A stretch of 64,000 bases of DNA, from contig NZ_BDAE01000016.1 of the NCBI RefSeq assembly GCF_002091675.1, positions 57,853 through 121,852 of the forward strand, written 5' to 3'. The notes below the pieces were generated by a model. The model saw only the letters and a program-made list of their open reading frames with translations, was not told the origin of the DNA and did not search any database. Of the stretch, positions 17,418-27,101 are shown one piece after another. This DNA comes from Pseudomonas luteola NBRC 103146. Lineage in GTDB: Bacteria; Pseudomonadota; Gammaproteobacteria; Pseudomonadales; Pseudomonadaceae. The translations under genes and the position numbers were made by a program. Positions within the stretch are counted from its first letter, which is position 1, and each line of letters begins with the position of its first letter.

Positions 17418-18734
17418 ATGTTCAATTCACATCTCAAACAAGAACTCGCTTCTCTCAAGGAAGAAAATGCCTCGCTACGGCAGATCCGAGAAGCACTTGA
17501 AGCAGAAATGATGACATTGAGGCTGGACAACAACGGCATCATCCAGACCGCCAATGAACAATTTCTTCAAGCGATGGGCTATTCAAAATCAGAAATGGTA
17601 GGTCAGCCCCTCGATAAATATATTCCTCCTTACGTTAAACAACTGGAATGCTATAAGGGCTTACAAGCTGCCATCAAACAGGGCAAACACATTAGCGGTC
17701 TTTATCGACTTTCCAAAGCGGATGGCAACCTGGTGTGGCTGCGTGCTGTATGGCAGACGCTAAAAGACCAGGATGGTAAAGCTGCCGGAGTCATCTGCCT
17801 GGCAAGCAATGTGACCGAATCTGTAGATGTGGCCACTGAGAATGCGGGCCTCATCAAGGCACTGCGCCGCTCCACAGCCGTAATTGAATTCAACCCAGCC
17901 GGTGAGGTGCTCGATGCGAACGATAATTTCCTTCAAGGGATCGGCTATCGTCTTGAGCAGATCAAGGGCAAGCATCACCGGATGTTTTGTGAGCCGGAAG
18001 AATACAATTCCGAAGAGTACCGTGAATTCTGGCGGCGGCTGAATCGGGGCGAGTATGCCTCCGGCCGTTTCAAACGTGTAGACAGCATGGGCCGTGTGGT
18101 GTGGCTCGAAGCAAGCTACAACCCAGTGTTCAACACACGCAACGAGCTCTACAAGATCGTGAAATTTGCTACGGTCATCACCGAGCAGGTCAACCAGCAG
18201 ATGGCGGTTGCCGAAGCTGCCGATATCGCCTACCGCACTTCGCTGCATACCGACGATACAGCTAACAAAGGCGCTTCGGTAGTTCAGGATACGGTAAGCG
18301 TGATGCGCCAGATCGCCGATGAGATTCAGGTGGCATCCAACGGAATCGAGGCATTGAGCAAACAGTCGCTGCTAATCAATACCATTGTGCAGACCATCAG
18401 CGGCATCGCCCAACAGACAAACCTGCTAGCCTTGAACGCAGCCATCGAAGCAGCACGGGCCGGTGAGGCGGGTCGGGGGTTTGCGGTGGTCGCTGACGAG
18501 GTACGCCAATTGGCTGGACGAACCAGCCTGGCAACTAAAGAAATTGTCGATGTGGTACAACAGAACCAGTCATTGGCCGAAGCCGCAGTTGCCAGCATGG
18601 CAACCAGCAAAAGTCAGACCGAACATGGTCTTGGATTGGCTAACGAAGCAGGTTCGGTAATTCTGGAAATTCAGGATGGCGCCAAGAAGGTAGTAAGTGC
18701 GGTAGAGCAGTTTGCCAATCAGCTGGGAAGTTGA
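17418..18734 (+). CDS. Soluble PAS-PAS methyl-accepting protein, BdlA-like
   Basis: 438 residues with no transmembrane helix: a short N-terminal coiled coil, PAS1 (about 30-135), PAS2 (about 148-260), then a chemoreceptor signalling domain (about 275-438) with the highly conserved tip [15 protein letters not shown]. Length and PAS-PAS-MCP order match P. aeruginosa BdlA (417 residues), a cytoplasmic receptor that links environmental cues to biofilm dispersion through cyclic-di-GMP enzymes. Being located between two amyloid-subunit genes fits a biofilm role, though aerotaxis-type receptors share this architecture. The signalling domain is short and lacks an evident C-terminal CheR-binding pentapeptide. 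Confidence 0.8.
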   Translation: MFNSHLKQELASLKEENASLRQIREALEAEMMTLRLDNNGIIQTANEQFLQAMGYSKSEMVGQPLDKYIPPYVKQLECYKGLQAAIKQGKHISGLYRLSKADGNLVWLRAVWQTLKDQDGKAAGVICLASNVTESVDVATENAGLIKALRRSTAVIEFNPAGEVLDANDNFLQGIGYRLEQIKGKHHRMFCEPEEYNSEEYREFWRRLNRGEYASGRFKRVDSMGRVVWLEASYNPVFNTRNELYKIVKFATVITEQVNQQMAVAEAADIAYRTSLHTDDTANKGASVVQDTVSVMRQIADEIQVASNGIEALSKQSLLINTIVQTISGIAQQTNLLALNAAIEAARAGEAGRGFAVVADEVRQLAGRTSLATKEIVDVVQQNQSLAEAAVASMATSKSQTEHGLGLANEAGSVILEIQDGAKKVVSAVEQFANQLGS

Positions 18735-18823
18735 TTCATAAAGCGCTGAAATGACATCCGCTCAGTAAAGCTGAGCGGATGTCGACCAACACGGGACCAT
18801 CAAGAGACTTTATTGATACGGCG

Positions 18824-19501
18824 TTAAACCTGAGCTGAAAACTTTTCCACCAGTTTGGTCGTGCCCGCTACGATCAAGAAGTCACCTTCGTGTATCCGTG
18901 TATCTGCCTTGGCATACACGAAGTCTGTCTTGAGCCGCTTAAGACCGATCACGGTCACGCCATAGCGTGTACGAATAGCCGATTCGGCTAGCGTTTTTCC
19001 ATGGGCTTCCTGTGGCGCTCCGGTTTTGGCAATGGCGAAACCATCCTCAAACTCGATGAATTCGAACATCTTGCCTGTCACCAGATGAGCCACGCGCTCT
19101 CCCATGGCGGCCTCTGGATAGACAACATGATGAGCACCGATTCGCTCAAGAATCTGTCCATGCTTTGCACTCATGGCTTTGGCCCAGATGTCTTTCACAC
19201 CCAGCTCCTGAAGCGCTAGGACGGTTAGAACACTGGCCTCAAGGTCGCTACCAATGCCAACAACAGCATGTATGAATTCATCAACGCCCAACTGGCGCAA
19301 GGCTTCGATATTGGTGCTGTCGGTTTGAGCGACATGGGTCAGCCGGTCGGACCAGTTCTGGACGAGGCTTGCATCCTCGTCCAGCCCTAGTACTTCATGC
19401 CCCATGTCGATTAGCGATTCGGCAACAGAGGCACCAAAGCGGCCCAGACCGATAACGACCACGCTGTCACTGCGGGTCGACGAGAACAGTTTATCCAACA
19501 A
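18824..19501 (-). CDS. ktrA: Potassium uptake regulatory subunit, TrkA/KtrA family
   Basis: 225 residues: an RCK-N Rossmann domain with the nucleotide motif G18-L-G-R-F-G23 and acidic L-D-E-D, then an RCK-C domain (about 140-225). KtrA forms a cytoplasmic ring that binds ATP/ADP or NAD(H) and gates the KtrB channel. The start overlaps the end of ktrB by 11 bp on the same strand, which implies translational coupling and a two-subunit Ktr system, not the larger two-RCK TrkA. Confidence 0.88.
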   Translation of the reverse strand: MLDKLFSSTRSDSVVVIGLGRFGASVAESLIDMGHEVLGLDEDASLVQNWSDRLTHVAQTDSTNIEALRQLGVDEFIHAVVGIGSDLEASVLTVLALQELGVKDIWAKAMSAKHGQILERIGAHHVVYPEAAMGERVAHLVTGKMFEFIEFEDGFAIAKTGAPQEAHGKTLAESAIRTRYGVTVIGLKRLKTDFVYAKADTRIHEGDFLIVAGTTKLVEKFSAQV

Positions 19502-20825
19502 TGGGGCGTTCCTCAGGATAGCGATAAGGTTTGTTTCGGCTACGCAAGGCCAGGGCAGTTGCCACGGTAATCGTCCCGACGCGGCCTACGAACATCAGGA
19601 CGATGATAACGACCTGCCCTATTGGAGGAAGATCAGCCGTGATTCCCGTGGAAAGACCTACCGTGGCAAAGGCAGAAATTGTTTCGAACGCGATTTTTTC
19701 AAGAGGAAACGAGGTCACGCTGATCAGAATGAGTGTTGCACTCGCGACCATAGCAGTTCCCAAAAGAACAACAACCAGTGCTTGGCGTTGCGTTTCCGAA
19801 GCGATCCGTCGGTTAAAGACCGCGGTATCCGTGTTACCCCGGATCTCTGCCCAAACCACAAAGAACAGTAAAAAGAAGGTAGTAACCTTTATACCTCCAG
19901 CGGTACCCGCGCTACCGCCCCCGATAAACATCAGGATGTAGTGGATAGCCAAGGTCTCTGTGGTGAATTGCCCGACGTCTAAACTATTAAACCCAGCTGT
20001 ACGCGCGGCAGCAGAATGGAAAAAGGCGGCCAACAGCTTGGCCCCTGTGTCGAGTGGACCAAGTGTGCCGGCGTTATTCCATTCATATCCCAGCATGGCT
20101 ACTGTACCGATGATCAACAAGAGCGCCGAGCCCAGCAAGGTAATGCGCGTATGAACAGACCATGGCCGGTTTTTCCGGCGCATGTGCCTGAGCTCATACA
20201 GTACGGGCGAGCCGATGCCGCCTATGATCAGTGCAGCAGTGATGGGAAGAATCACGATAGGGTCTGCGACGAACCCTATCAGATTATCTGAGTAAGTAGA
20301 AAACCCGGCGTTATTGAACGCCGAAATCGCGTGGAAAATACCATTCCATGCGGCACTCTCCCAAGGCTCCTGATAAGCAAAATGCAGATGGAAAGCGAGC
20401 AGTGCAGCTATCGTCAACTCGACTGTGAGCGTAACGGCCAACACCAATCGCAGCACCTCAACGACATCACCCAACCCAAGCAGGCGGGTTTCACTCTGGG
20501 CCAATAATCGGCTGCTCAGTTGCAAGCGTCGATTAACCAGAAGACCCAACAAGGTTGCACCACTCATGATGCCGATTCCGCCGATCTGGAACAGAACAAG
20601 AATGATGACCTGACCGAAGCCGCTCCAATACGTAGCAGTGTCTACGGTGACAAGACCGGTCACACAGGTTGCCGAAACCGCAGTAAACAAGGCCGTCAGA
20701 AAGGGAGCGCTCGCTTCACCGGCTCGCGCCACTGGCAACATGAGTAATGACGTGCCTATCAGTATGGTAATCAGGAAGGCCAACGGCACCAGCCGGGCGG
20801 GATGTTTTATGGTATTTCGCAGCAA
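19491..20825 (-). CDS. ktrB: Potassium transporter membrane subunit, TrkH/KtrB family
   Basis: 444 residues with about eight to ten transmembrane segments and the repeated selectivity-loop motifs A-T-C-V-T-G-L, N-N-A-G-F-S, A-A-R-T-A-G-F-N and A-T-V-G-L-S-T-G that define TrkH/KtrB potassium transporters. A TTG at 20825 is used as the start because an in-frame stop lies just upstream and the next Met falls inside the first helix; the ribosome site is weak, so the start is uncertain. It sits between the two curlin genes on the opposite strand with ktrA downstream. Confidence 0.85.
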   Translation of the reverse strand: MLRNTIKHPARLVPLAFLITILIGTSLLMLPVARAGEASAPFLTALFTAVSATCVTGLVTVDTATYWSGFGQVIILVLFQIGGIGIMSGATLLGLLVNRRLQLSSRLLAQSETRLLGLGDVVEVLRLVLAVTLTVELTIAALLAFHLHFAYQEPWESAAWNGIFHAISAFNNAGFSTYSDNLIGFVADPIVILPITAALIIGGIGSPVLYELRHMRRKNRPWSVHTRITLLGSALLLIIGTVAMLGYEWNNAGTLGPLDTGAKLLAAFFHSAAARTAGFNSLDVGQFTTETLAIHYILMFIGGGSAGTAGGIKVTTFFLLFFVVWAEIRGNTDTAVFNRRIASETQRQALVVVLLGTAMVASATLILISVTSFPLEKIAFETISAFATVGLSTGITADLPPIGQVVIIVLMFVGRVGTITVATALALRSRNKPYRYPEERPIVG

Positions 20826-21219
20826 GGGCCTGTTCTCGAGTCATTGTTTTGTAGGGCATTTACATTATGGCAAGACGCAACGATATGCGCGTCTATGAGA
20901 CCACAGTGAAAAAACGGCGTCCTCAAAAACTCTTATGATTGGCAACCTAATAAATAGCCTTACTATTGTTGGCATCCTTCCAAAGCCGTTCCTATACTCA
21001 AGCTGCTTTACGCACCGGTTGGGTGCCATGTTGACTCATTTGAATGTTGGTTAGGGAAGACCAGAATTCTTGCCTGCCTGTTCTGATGCGCTTTTCATGG
21101 CTCCCAGCCATTTGCTGATAGATACCCGCAGGCGAGATGCCTATGCAGTTGTGGGTGAGCCGTCATCAGTTGATAACGATTTCAGCGGTCTCATGACTTT
21201 GATATAGGGAGATTTTTCA
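20826..21219. other. Divergent promoter region of ktrB and the second curlin gene
   Basis: No gene is firmly supported. A 45-codon frame from a TTG at 21070 ends at 21207, just ahead of the curlin ribosome site GGGAG, but it has no recognisable product and an in-frame TAG interrupts its upstream extension. Confidence 0.35.
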
Positions 21220-22365
21220 ATGCCTGCGCTCAAACCCCTCGCTCTTGCCGTACTGGCTACCCTCACCTTGCATGCTCATGCAGAAAACAACACGGTAGAT
21301 CTTAATCAGGACGGCGAAAACAACACCTCCACGATCGAACAGAGCGGTACGTCCAATAACTTTACGCAAACGCAGACAGGACAAAACGGTTACGGATTCA
21401 TTGAGCAGTCCGGTACTGAAAACAGCGGCACGGTCTATCAAGAGGGCGTTGGCAACAGGACGCAATTTATCCAGGAAGGCGGCAGTTTAAACATTGGCCA
21501 GGTATACCAGTCTGGTAATGATAATGCCGCCTATATCACTCAGAGTGACTACGAGCATCGTGGTTATGGGTTCTATGGTAAGGCGGATCAGAATACGGCT
21601 TTAATTGAACAAACCGGTTCTGGAAATAACGCAGGTATCTTTCAAACCTTGTCCTCTTATGGCAACGCCTTTACCCGGCAGAGTGGCGATAACAACAACT
21701 CGACCAACGAACAGTACAGCGCTGATTACAGCACCCAGGCTACTGTTCAAGAGGGCAGTAGCAACACTGGCGACATTTTTCAATATTCTGCTGATTATCT
21801 GACAGCCTCGATTTACCAGTACGGCAATAACAACGATGCTCACATCGCTCAGCTGGCTGATAACGCTACGGCAACCATTAATCAGGAAGGAAATAGCAAT
21901 ACGGCAGATGTAACGCAAGACAGTGTTTGGGGTAACAGCAGGGCAACCGGAATGATCGCTCGTGTAGATCAATCGGGCGATCTGAATACAACAAACGTAC
22001 AGCAAGAAGGCTCGCTCAACGTCCTGAGTGTTACTCAAACTGGTACTAGCAATTTAGTTCGTGGCAACGGTGAAACTATTTACGACCCGGGTCAAAAAGG
22101 TGATCGCAATGTCTTGTCCGCTCTGCAGGAAGGAACAGACAACGAGTTGTACTTTACTCAGACAGGCGATGACAACGAACTGTATGTATCACAGTCGGGT
22201 GATGCCAACACGATTACGGCTACGCAAACCGGCATAGGCTATTCGGCCATTCTCTCTCAGAATGGCTCAGCCAACAGCATGAACGTAACCCAATCTTCTC
22301 AGGGCGATATGGCGACCATTACCCAGAGCGGTACGGGTAACACTGCGACACTGACACAGCGTTAA
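21220..22365 (+). CDS. Second long curlin-repeat protein
   Basis: 381 residues with a signal peptide (about 1-21, ending H-A-H-A) and roughly twenty-nine Gln/Gly/Asn half-repeats such as Q-S-G-T-S-N, Q-E-G-V-G-N and Q-T-G-S-G-N. It is a diverged paralogue of the protein at 15910, with the same length class, the same E-N-N start of the mature chain and the same T-L-T-Q-R style end, which suggests a major/minor subunit pair as in CsgA/CsgB. Both would be secreted to the outer surface; a CsgG-type pore must be encoded elsewhere. GGGAG lies upstream of the ATG. A hairpin follows the stop. Confidence 0.85.
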   Translation: MPALKPLALAVLATLTLHAHAENNTVDLNQDGENNTSTIEQSGTSNNFTQTQTGQNGYGFIEQSGTENSGTVYQEGVGNRTQFIQEGGSLNIGQVYQSGNDNAAYITQSDYEHRGYGFYGKADQNTALIEQTGSGNNAGIFQTLSSYGNAFTRQSGDNNNSTNEQYSADYSTQATVQEGSSNTGDIFQYSADYLTASIYQYGNNNDAHIAQLADNATATINQEGNSNTADVTQDSVWGNSRATGMIARVDQSGDLNTTNVQQEGSLNVLSVTQTGTSNLVRGNGETIYDPGQKGDRNVLSALQEGTDNELYFTQTGDDNELYVSQSGDANTITATQTGIGYSAILSQNGSANSMNVTQSSQGDMATITQSGTGNTATLTQR

Positions 22366-22381
22366 CCGCTGACGCTGGCCA

Positions 22382-22413
22382 GGTTCAGGCGCCTTGCGAA
22401 AGGCCTCTGAACC
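22382..22413. terminator. Bidirectional hairpin between curlin gene and small acidic genes
   Basis: GGTTCAG/CTGAACC outer arms and GCCTT/AAGGC inner arms form a strong stem-loop between a plus-strand and a minus-strand stop codon, so it can serve both. Confidence 0.65.
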
Positions 22414-22425
22414 GGGCTCTTATCC

Positions 22426-22545
22426 TTAAATACAGGTTCCCACAGGGTCTACCGGCGGCGTATTGTCATCCTCCGCAGGCATCTCGTCCGGGTGAGTCTC
22501 GTCTGGAACACCGTCATCGAAATGACGATGAGGATCGTTGTCCAT
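22426..22545 (-). CDS. Very short acidic Asp/Pro-rich protein, copy B
   Basis: 39 residues, dominated by Asp, Glu, Pro and His, with no hydrophobic core or signal peptide, so probably disordered. Its ATG overlaps the stop of the upstream 48-residue gene by one base (TGATG), and a terminator-like hairpin follows, both of which support a real two-gene operon. It resembles the acidic peptides at 22545-22691, 27416-27559 and 28052-28198 in composition. Function unknown. Confidence 0.55.
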   Translation of the reverse strand: MDNDPHRHFDDGVPDETHPDEMPAEDDNTPPVDPVGTCI

Positions 22546-22691
22546 CAGCTGTACTCCGGGTCAGTCGGATTCTTTTGAGGAAGACGCTCATCGGGGGCAT
22601 GCTCACGCTGATCATCACCGATTGGCTCATCCTGTGGTGAAGGGGTTGGATCGATTTCCGGGTCGTCCGGTGCCTTTTGGAATTCAACCAT
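22545..22691 (-). CDS. Very short acidic Asp/Pro-rich protein, copy A
   Basis: 48 residues beginning M-V-E-F-Q-K-A-P, rich in Asp, Glu and Pro (D-P-E-I-D-P-T-P, P-I-G-D-D-Q). AGGAGA lies about six bases before the ATG. It is directly coupled to the 39-residue gene downstream. No domain is recognisable; the composition predicts a disordered cytoplasmic peptide, perhaps stress-related, but that is a guess from similar small pseudomonad proteins. Confidence 0.6.
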   Translation of the reverse strand: MVEFQKAPDDPEIDPTPSPQDEPIGDDQREHAPDERLPQKNPTDPEYS

Positions 22692-22920
22692 CAGTCTTCT
22701 CCTGTGCAGTGGGTGCCCTTTTTGTTGGGCAAGTCTATGGCCACTTTGTTCAGGCTGGCTGAGCGCTTAGGGTTATTGCAGCAGGGATTGAAGATAAGGA
22801 TCCGCACTTTTCTGGACTATTACACGTCTCCTGCCCCAGCGAGCCGACGTCTGACCACTAGCGACTTGGCAAACCTTTTCTATGCTTTGGAATATACCGT
22901 TCAGGCATCAAGGAGCCTTC

Positions 22921-23745
22921 ATGAATATCGACACCCTGTTCAATGAGATTCACAACCTGCCCAGCGTGCCCAAGGTCGCCCAGGATCTCATCCAGCAATT
23001 CGATAACCCTTCCTCCAGCCTGGACAGTGTTGCGCGTAATGTAGAGCGGGATCCCGTCATTGCCGCCAAGGTATTACGCCTCGCCAATTCGGCCCGGTTC
23101 AAGGGTGCTCGTGATTCGACCAGCATCGAAGATGCCACCATGCGCCTGGGCTTCAATACGCTTCGTACGTTGGTTCTGGCGTCCGCCATGACAGGCGCGT
23201 TCAAGGTGGACTCAGGCTATAACCTAAAAGCGTTCTGGACTCACAGTTTTCGGGTAGCCAGTATCTGTCGACTCCTGGCAAAGCAGCTGGGCAAAGACCC
23301 GGACACAGCCTTTACCTGTGGCATGATGCATAACATTGGTGAGCTGCTGATTCAGGCGGGTGCGCCTGACTATGCAGCCACGCTGAACAAGCAACCTAAA
23401 AGGGACGCTACGGGACGAGCAGCGGATGAGACCGTGCAACTGGGCTTTGGCTATCCAGAAGTAGGGGCAGAGCTGGCAAAGCGTTGGCAATTACCCAAGG
23501 TCATTCAACAAGCGATCGCTTATCAAGGTCGTCCCACCCAGGCACCTGCCGAGGCGGACGATTACCCACGCATTGTGGCGCAAGCGGTAGCGATCAGCGA
23601 TGTCTACGAAGCCCATGGTGCCACGCCTGAGGCACAGCAACATCTGACCGGGCCCCTGTTCAACGGACTAGATACAGACAAGCTATTTGCTGCCTTACCC
23701 GACGTGCTTGAAGCCGACAAGGCGTTTGCAGAACTGATCGGCTGA
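22921..23745 (+). CDS. HDOD domain signalling protein
   Basis: 274 residues filled by one HDOD domain: L-P-S-V-P-K-V-A near the start, then D-P-V-I-A-A-K-V-L-R-L-A-N-S and M-M-H-N-I-G-E-L. HDOD proteins are HD-GYP relatives that normally lack the catalytic pair and act as regulators in cyclic-di-GMP, motility or stress circuits. Here a His-Asn replaces the His-Asp pair, in line with no phosphodiesterase activity. The ATG at 22921 follows AAGGAG; an in-frame extension back to 22882 is not needed. It stands alone between small genes. Confidence 0.85.
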   Translation: MNIDTLFNEIHNLPSVPKVAQDLIQQFDNPSSSLDSVARNVERDPVIAAKVLRLANSARFKGARDSTSIEDATMRLGFNTLRTLVLASAMTGAFKVDSGYNLKAFWTHSFRVASICRLLAKQLGKDPDTAFTCGMMHNIGELLIQAGAPDYAATLNKQPKRDATGRAADETVQLGFGYPEVGAELAKRWQLPKVIQQAIAYQGRPTQAPAEADDYPRIVAQAVAISDVYEAHGATPEAQQHLTGPLFNGLDTDKLFAALPDVLEADKAFAELIG

Positions 23746-23793
23746 CCCCCGCCCGGCAACCAAGTGCTGCCGGGTATCGCCTCAGCTTAACGG

Positions 23794-24156
23794 TCAGGTC
23801 GCCGGAACGACAAGATCGCCATCGGGCCGGCGAAAGCCCAGCATGTTGCCATAACGCATGACACCCCAGGTTTCCACGACGGGACCGGAGCGCAGCATCA
23901 TGCGGACTTTGACTTCACTCTGGTAACTGGGAATAACAGTACAGGCCTTGGCCTGCTCGCCAGGGATATGGAAGGTGTTCTGTGGATCCAGAGCGGCCTG
24001 CGGGCAACGGTCAAAGCCGAAGACCGGCACTTCTGCACCATTCACCACGATCTTGAAGCCGGGGCCCATCGTGATCACAGGAGGCAGATCAGCCCATGCA
24101 AGACCACTTGTTACACCAAGGACCACGGTTGCCACCAACATACGGATTGCCTTCAT
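23794..24156 (-). CDS. Exported protein of unknown function
   Basis: 120 residues with a clear signal peptide (about 1-22, ending L-A-W-A). The mature part is about 98 residues with two Cys (in D-R-C-P-Q and K-A-C-T-V) that could form a disulphide, and beta-rich segments such as V-K-V-R-M-M-L and V-E-T-W-G-V-M-R-Y-G. AGGAG precedes the ATG. I do not recognise the family. Probably periplasmic. Confidence 0.65.
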   Translation of the reverse strand: MKAIRMLVATVVLGVTSGLAWADLPPVITMGPGFKIVVNGAEVPVFGFDRCPQAALDPQNTFHIPGEQAKACTVIPSYQSEVKVRMMLRSGPVVETWGVMRYGNMLGFRRPDGDLVVPAT

Positions 24157-24748
24157 AGACTGGCTCTCCTCTACCTATAAAGCACTACCACTTAAGACTA
24201 GAACCGCTAATCACGGAGGGGTTCCCCTAAGTCTTGTAGAGCAGGCCCAACGGTCCTGACGATACGACGCCCATGTTTCAACTAATCGTGTTACCGGTCG
24301 AAACCCAAACGCCGCCTTGCGGATAAAGGCTATGCTCATCAACTAGACGCTGAATTGAGCTATAGGAGACACAGGAAAAAAGACTTTTTTCAGGAAACCT
24401 TGCATGCGTTTGATAGGCAAAGTGACGTGCAGGAAAACAAAGCGGAACGCTCTTTTTGAATAAACGAAAGGCCGAATCGGCTATGTCCATGTCTATCTGA
24501 ACGCCTGGTTCAGTACCAGGAGAAAGATCGCTCAGGATCGCAGTACAGTCATTGGATAATCAGCGCTGCAATGCGTTCTATCCGACCAAAAGGTTGAGCT
24601 GTAAGACTAGCGCATTAACCAAACCGGCTGAGCTTGTGCTTTTCATGAGCTAACTATGCGCTTTATGGCTTACGCCGGCGTTCTAGCTCGTTGCTAATAG
24701 CATTTCCGCAACGCCAGCTACGGGCTCTCACATCCATACCTGGCGGTG
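24157..24748. other. Long gene-free interval
   Basis: About 590 bases with no supported gene. Inverted repeats are present: AAGACT-GAACC arms (24194-24235) and an AT-rich dyad GAAAAAAG-a-CTTTTTTC (24375-24391). A 70-codon minus-strand frame lacks a ribosome site and any recognisable composition. Confidence 0.4.
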
Positions 24749-24784
24749 TCAGGAGGGGCTTGCAACTATGCGTACCCCTCCTGA
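24749..24784 (-). terminator. Terminator of the dCache chemoreceptor gene
   Basis: A perfect 10-bp stem TCAGGAGGGG/CCCCTCCTGA with a 16-base loop lies seven bases past the stop codon. Confidence 0.65.
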
Positions 24785-24791
24785 AGGCTGA

Positions 24792-26735
24792 TTACGTCCG
24801 AAATCCTCCGATCAATCCATGTAGCTCCTCAGAAAGATGCTCCAGACGTGCGGCGTCTGTACGAGCCGCTTGAGCCAACTGCTCTACCACCAGGGCGTCG
24901 TCATGAATATGCGAAATATGTCTATTGATATCTTCGGCGACCTGATGCTGCTCTTCGGCAGCCGCAGATATTTGTATGTTCTGATCGCGGATATTGTCGA
25001 CCGAGCAGCGGATCTGCTCAAAGCTAACCCTGGCTAACTGAATGCGCTCGACACTGTTATGGGACATCGACAAGCTGTTTTGCATCTGTTTCGTGACTTC
25101 CTGAGTGCGTCGCGCCAGACCGCCCAAAAGCCCATCAATCTCTCCGGTTGAATCAGACGTGCGCTTGGCTAACGCTCGAACCTCATCGGCCACTACGGCA
25201 AAGCCTCTGCCCTGCTCGCCTGCTCGAGCCGCCTCGATGGCAGCGTTCAGGGCCAACAGGTTTGTCTGATCGGCAATCGAGCGGATTGTGTCGAGGATGG
25301 CATTAATGTTCTTGCTGTCCTGCTCAAGGACAAGCATCGCCTGGGTAGCCTGCGCGAGGTTGTCACTTAGTTGCGAAACACTTCCTGTAGCCTCGTCGAT
25401 CTGTAGTTGACCATTATGTACCTCGCGGAAACCGGTATCTGCCGATACCGCGGCCTGACTACAAGAGCGCGCCACTTCGTTGGCTGTAGCAACCATCTCA
25501 TTGAATGCAGTAGAAACAAGCTCTACGGCTTCGCGTTGCCGGCCTGCAGCATCGTTGATCTGATGCGCGACGCGTGTACTGTCGTGGGAGGCTTGCTGCA
25601 ACCCTGTCGATGCACTGCTGACGCGCTGCACAAGCTGACGGATTGTGTCCAGGAACTGGTTGAACCAACGCGCAAGCAGGGCTGTTTCGTCCTTGCCACG
25701 AACGGTCAAACTCCGGCTTAAATCACCCTCACCCTGTGCAATGCCCTCCAGCCCATCGGCTACGCTGCGGATTGGCTTTGCAATCAAACCGGCGAAGCTG
25801 GCGCCCACCAGAGCAAAGATAATAACCAAAACCGTAGCGATCAAAGCGATCTGCCAAGTAAGGCTCGACGTTCTAGCCATCACCTCGTCGCGCTGAATCA
25901 ACCCGATGAAGCGCCAGCCCAGGTCTGGCGAAGACCAGACATTTGCCATGTACTGCACACCATCAAGTTCAACCTGCTGCAGTCCACTCGTAGCGCTCGC
26001 CAAGCGAGCGTATTCATTACCTAAATCCTTTAGCGACTTAAAGTTATGCTCTGCATGGCTGGGATCGACCAGTACGTTACCATTGTCTTCGACCAGCATA
26101 AGGTAGCCGCTATCACCCAACTTGATCTGCTTAACCAGGTCGGTCAGCTGCTTGAGCGAGACATCCAGCCCAAGCACGCCAACTGGCCTGCCCTGAGCAT
26201 CGTCTATGGTGCGTACGGTTCCCATTAGCACCACATCGTCAGGTGCCCAGTAATACGCTGATGTCCGTACCGTTTTGCCCGGATTATCCATGGCGGTCTT
26301 ATACCAGGGTCGTACCCGTGGATCGTAATTGCTGAGCTTAGGATCGTCCGGCCATAGTGCATAGCCGCCATCAGTCTGCCCTACTGACAAATAGGCCGTA
26401 GCGGGATGCGTAGTGGCAAATCGAGTAAAAAGATCAAGCATTACCGCGTTGCTGCTGGGTGTTGGCAGTTGATCAGCATTAGGCTGCATATAACGTTTGA
26501 GTGGCTCTGTATTTGTCACAGCGGGCAGCTTGGCGAGATACTCAACGTTCTGGCTGATGCCGGCAAAAAATTGCTGCATAGCATTGTCGATCTGGCGAAT
26601 TTCACGACTACTGCTATCAATGAAGTCGTCCTGAGCCTGGCTGCGCAGGTTCATAGCCACAACGACCGCTATCAGAAGCACAGGTGTACAGGCAATGGCC
26701 GCAAATGCGCAGGTAAGTTTTTGTTTGATATTCAT
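24792..26735 (-). CDS. Methyl-accepting chemotaxis protein with amino-acid-type dCache sensor
   Basis: 647 residues: a transmembrane helix (about 8-29), a periplasmic double-Cache domain (about 35-275), a second helix (about 285-305), HAMP, and a signalling domain with the tip [15 protein letters not shown]. The sensor carries the amino-acid-binding pattern known from PctA-type receptors: Y137-x4-R142-x-W144-Y145, then Y161/Y162 and D191 in L-G-L-D-V. An amino-acid ligand is therefore likely. ATG 26735 is preceded by AAGG; a longer frame to 26777 is not signal-like. It belongs to the long PctABC-like class of inner-membrane receptors. Confidence 0.9.
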   Translation of the reverse strand: MNIKQKLTCAFAAIACTPVLLIAVVVAMNLRSQAQDDFIDSSSREIRQIDNAMQQFFAGISQNVEYLAKLPAVTNTEPLKRYMQPNADQLPTPSSNAVMLDLFTRFATTHPATAYLSVGQTDGGYALWPDDPKLSNYDPRVRPWYKTAMDNPGKTVRTSAYYWAPDDVVLMGTVRTIDDAQGRPVGVLGLDVSLKQLTDLVKQIKLGDSGYLMLVEDNGNVLVDPSHAEHNFKSLKDLGNEYARLASATSGLQQVELDGVQYMANVWSSPDLGWRFIGLIQRDEVMARTSSLTWQIALIATVLVIIFALVGASFAGLIAKPIRSVADGLEGIAQGEGDLSRSLTVRGKDETALLARWFNQFLDTIRQLVQRVSSASTGLQQASHDSTRVAHQINDAAGRQREAVELVSTAFNEMVATANEVARSCSQAAVSADTGFREVHNGQLQIDEATGSVSQLSDNLAQATQAMLVLEQDSKNINAILDTIRSIADQTNLLALNAAIEAARAGEQGRGFAVVADEVRALAKRTSDSTGEIDGLLGGLARRTQEVTKQMQNSLSMSHNSVERIQLARVSFEQIRCSVDNIRDQNIQISAAAEEQHQVAEDINRHISHIHDDALVVEQLAQAARTDAARLEHLSEELHGLIGGFRT

Positions 26736-27101
26736 AACGGCCTTGCTCCAGCGAAAGCAATAGGTGGTATTTGCCAATCAAGGTGGGGCAAAGGAGTAAT
26801 GAAAGACTCGATTGGTATGAAAGTTATCTGCTAGAAGCTTGATAGCTGTAGGCCTAACAACGTTTTTAAACGTGTGCAAATGCAACCTTGAGGTCAATGA
26901 GAAAACCAAGCTATCTCGAGAACAGTATCGATAATTAGAAAGATAGCTTTGCAATATTTTTAGTAGTACCCCACTAGTTCAGCTAAATCGTTTTAGTCTG
27001 TACATTTAAATGTTTGGCGCCAAGGGTTACCGCAGAGCGCTAATTACGCAGCGCAAATGAACACTCTAACCATGACGGATTGGAATTGAAGCCTGAAAAC
27101 C
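26736..27101. other. AT-rich interval upstream of the chemoreceptor
   Basis: About 365 bases, AT-rich from 26840 to 27000, between divergent genes. It should hold the promoters of both; no operator or small gene is recognised. Confidence 0.35.

Noticed and set aside
15910..22365. Pseudomonas Fap amyloid operon
   Set aside because: The repeats follow the curlin Q-x-G-x-x-N pattern, not the FapB/FapC repeat type, and no fapA-F genes surround them.
24278..24490. 70-codon minus-strand frame in the long gap
   Set aside because: No ribosome site, no family, and irregular composition; treated as chance.
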